A stretch of DNA of 64,000 bases from Intestinibacter bartlettii (GTDB taxonomy: Bacteria; Bacillota; Clostridia; Peptostreptococcales; Peptostreptococcaceae). A model generated the notes under the pieces. That model worked only from the letters and a program-made list of their open reading frames with translations. It was not told the DNA's origin and made no database searches. This document shows, piece after piece, positions 62,663 to 64,000 of the stretch. Within the stretch, counting starts at the first letter, position 1, and every line of letters starts with the position of its first letter. Location of the stretch: contig CP102273.1 in the NCBI GenBank assembly GCA_025148965.1, forward strand, positions 1,116,001 to 1,180,000. Direction: 5' to 3'. Position numbers and translations under genes: made by a program.

Positions 62663-63715
62663 ATGATAAAAGACAAAAGTATTTTTATAAAAAACATATA
62701 TTATATGCTGTCATATGTATATACTGATTTAATACAGAAAGACTACAAAGACATAGATGTAGAAGAGTTTGACAATGTAGGAGATATATTAGCAGTTATT
62801 TTGTTTAAAGTCGTTTCGAAACAAGTTAAACGAGGTCTTATAAAAGAATATAAATCTGAAGAAGGCGAATTATCAGTATTGACCGGGAAAATAAATATAG
62901 AGAAATCTATAAAATTAAAGGCAAATAATAAAAACAAACTTTATTGTGAGTTTGATAAATTATCTATGGATAATTATCTAAACAGTATAATTAAGACTGC
63001 AATGTATGTTTTAGTATTATCAAAAGATATATCATCTCAAAATAAAAAGAATCTTAAAAAGTTAGTGCTTTTATTTTCTAATGTAAATACTTTAAAAGTA
63101 AATGAAATAAGATGGAATGATATAAAATACAACAGACATAACTCAAATTATAGTGGAATAATAAATATATGTTATTTGATTCTAAATGATTTGCTTATGA
63201 CAACAGAAGATGGAGAGTATAAGGTGGCGGAATTTTTAAGTGAAAAGAAAATGTACAGTATATATGAAAAATTTGTACTTTTTTATTATCAAAAACACTA
63301 TCCAAGTTTAAGACCAAAAGCATCTAAAATAAAGTGGAACTTAGACAATGAATTAGATAAATTTTTGCCAGAGATGAAAAGTGATATAACACTAACATCT
63401 GGTGAAAATATTTTGATTATAGACACAAAATACTACTCACAATCTATGCAGACAATAGAACTATATAACAGCAAAACAATACACTCAAATAATTTATATC
63501 AGATATTTACTTATGTAAAAAATAAGGATATAAATAAAAATGGAAAAGTATCGGGAATGCTGTTGTATGCAAAAACTAATGAAGATATAATACCAAATAG
63601 TGAATATATAATGAGTGGAAATAAGATAATGGTGAGAACCTTAGATTTAAATAAGGACTTTAAGTTTATAGCACAAAGTTTAAATAAAATAGCATCGGAT
63701 TTAATAAATTCATAA
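62663..63715 (+). CDS. mcrC: McrC-like nuclease subunit
   Basis: 350 residues, the endonuclease partner recruited by McrB. The PD-(D/E)XK site is D241 in PEMKSDITL followed by D254 and K256 in LIIDTKYYS. The N-terminal McrC region contains IFIKNIYYMLSYVY and GELSVLTGKINIEKSIK. The start ATG has a GATGGTG site upstream. With the mcrB-like gene it forms a complete two-gene defence module. Confidence 0.92.
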   Translation: MIKDKSIFIKNIYYMLSYVYTDLIQKDYKDIDVEEFDNVGDILAVILFKVVSKQVKRGLIKEYKSEEGELSVLTGKINIEKSIKLKANNKNKLYCEFDKLSMDNYLNSIIKTAMYVLVLSKDISSQNKKNLKKLVLLFSNVNTLKVNEIRWNDIKYNRHNSNYSGIINICYLILNDLLMTTEDGEYKVAEFLSEKKMYSIYEKFVLFYYQKHYPSLRPKASKIKWNLDNELDKFLPEMKSDITLTSGENILIIDTKYYSQSMQTIELYNSKTIHSNNLYQIFTYVKNKDINKNGKVSGMLLYAKTNEDIIPNSEYIMSGNKIMVRTLDLNKDFKFIAQSLNKIASDLINS

Positions 63716-63847
63716 TAGTTATAACAGAATAAAAAATATCTCAAAAGTAATCATAGCTTATAATTTGACAATATTATGGTAAAAAATGGGTTGAAAATAC
63801 TGTAAAAAAGGTATATAAATTATAATAAAAGACTTGGGGGAGAGATT

Positions 63848-64000
63848 ATGAGTTCACTGATTACTATAGACTGGGATTATTTTATGAATTATATGAGTCA
63901 TTGGAATGGCTCATATATAGAAAATGACAATAATATAAATAAGCATTGGTATAAAAAATACTATGAAGAAAAGAAAAGGGGAATAGATATTACAAGGAGT
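63848..64000 (+). CDS. N-terminus of an unidentified gene (partial)
   Basis: 51 codons before the window ends. GGGGGAGAG lies seven bases before the ATG, so the start is well supported. The early ITIDWDYFMNY pattern of alternating hydrophobic and Asp residues recalls metal-dependent hydrolase-like proteins such as UPF0489, but this is only a hint. Downstream of mcrBC it could be an independent gene or part of the defence region. Confidence 0.6.
   Translation, partial: MSSLITIDWDYFMNYMSHWNGSYIENDNNINKHWYKKYYEEKKRGIDITRS

Overview
The window is AT-rich, densely coded DNA from an endospore-forming, anaerobic, low-GC Firmicute. Evidence for spore formation is an SpoVB-like flippase, cysteine-rich coat-like proteins and a CotD-like repeat protein. 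The gene style resembles Peptostreptococcaceae: GGAGG-type ribosome sites, frequent TTG starts and a histidine-fermentation operon. The family assignment is inference; no rRNA or tRNA gene lies in the window. I see no prophage, transposase or CRISPR array.

Layout. 1-8.9 kb: recombination nucleases (end of addB, addA, sbcD, sbcC). 9.5-15 kb: a CNNM/CorC protein, a phosphoesterase and NAD kinase on the minus strand, a YbaK-like deacylase, a pseudouridine synthase and an NdpA-like protein. 15.1-18.3 kb: a cobalamin riboswitch with a terminator, then a btuFCD-type importer. 18.4-19.7 kb: an esterase and acyl carrier protein, both minus strand. 20-26 kb: a putative cell-surface polysaccharide O-acetylation operon (SGNH hydrolase, DUF4358 lipoprotein, MBOAT, DHHW protein), bracketed by five tiny two-helix membrane proteins of one family. 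26-35 kb: an orphan LacI regulator, then a divergently transcribed AraC regulator and a complete histidine-to-glutamate operon (hutH, hutU, ftcD, hutI, fchA). 35-44 kb: a sporulation-flavoured region with two lysine-rich proteins, a ~190-nt structured RNA, a tandem-repeat protein, two paralogous cysteine-rich coat-like proteins around an Asp-box protein, and spoVB. 43.6-47.6 kb: a PHP phosphatase, a MocR-type regulator, a DUF896 protein and an M18 aminopeptidase. 48-59.6 kb: a TetR regulator, a phosphoesterase, an MMPL exporter with a strong operator-bearing promoter, a secreted LxxG-repeat protein, a proline symporter and a YhgE/Pip protein. 60-64 kb: a LUD-domain protein, a McrBC restriction pair and the start of one more gene.

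Main points for a second look. First, two genes of the O-acetylation operon appear to start with non-canonical codons (AUU and AUA), so default gene calling would truncate both; in the hydrolase it would remove the catalytic serine. Second, the small-membrane-protein family around that operon is one I do not recognise. Third, a 119-bp repeat occurs twice, 118/119 identical and 22 kb apart, each time directly after a terminator, with degenerate relatives nearby. Fourth, the RNA at 36.85 kb has its own promoter and terminator. Fifth, a TetR-type operator motif links the regulator at 48.9 kb to the MMPL operon.
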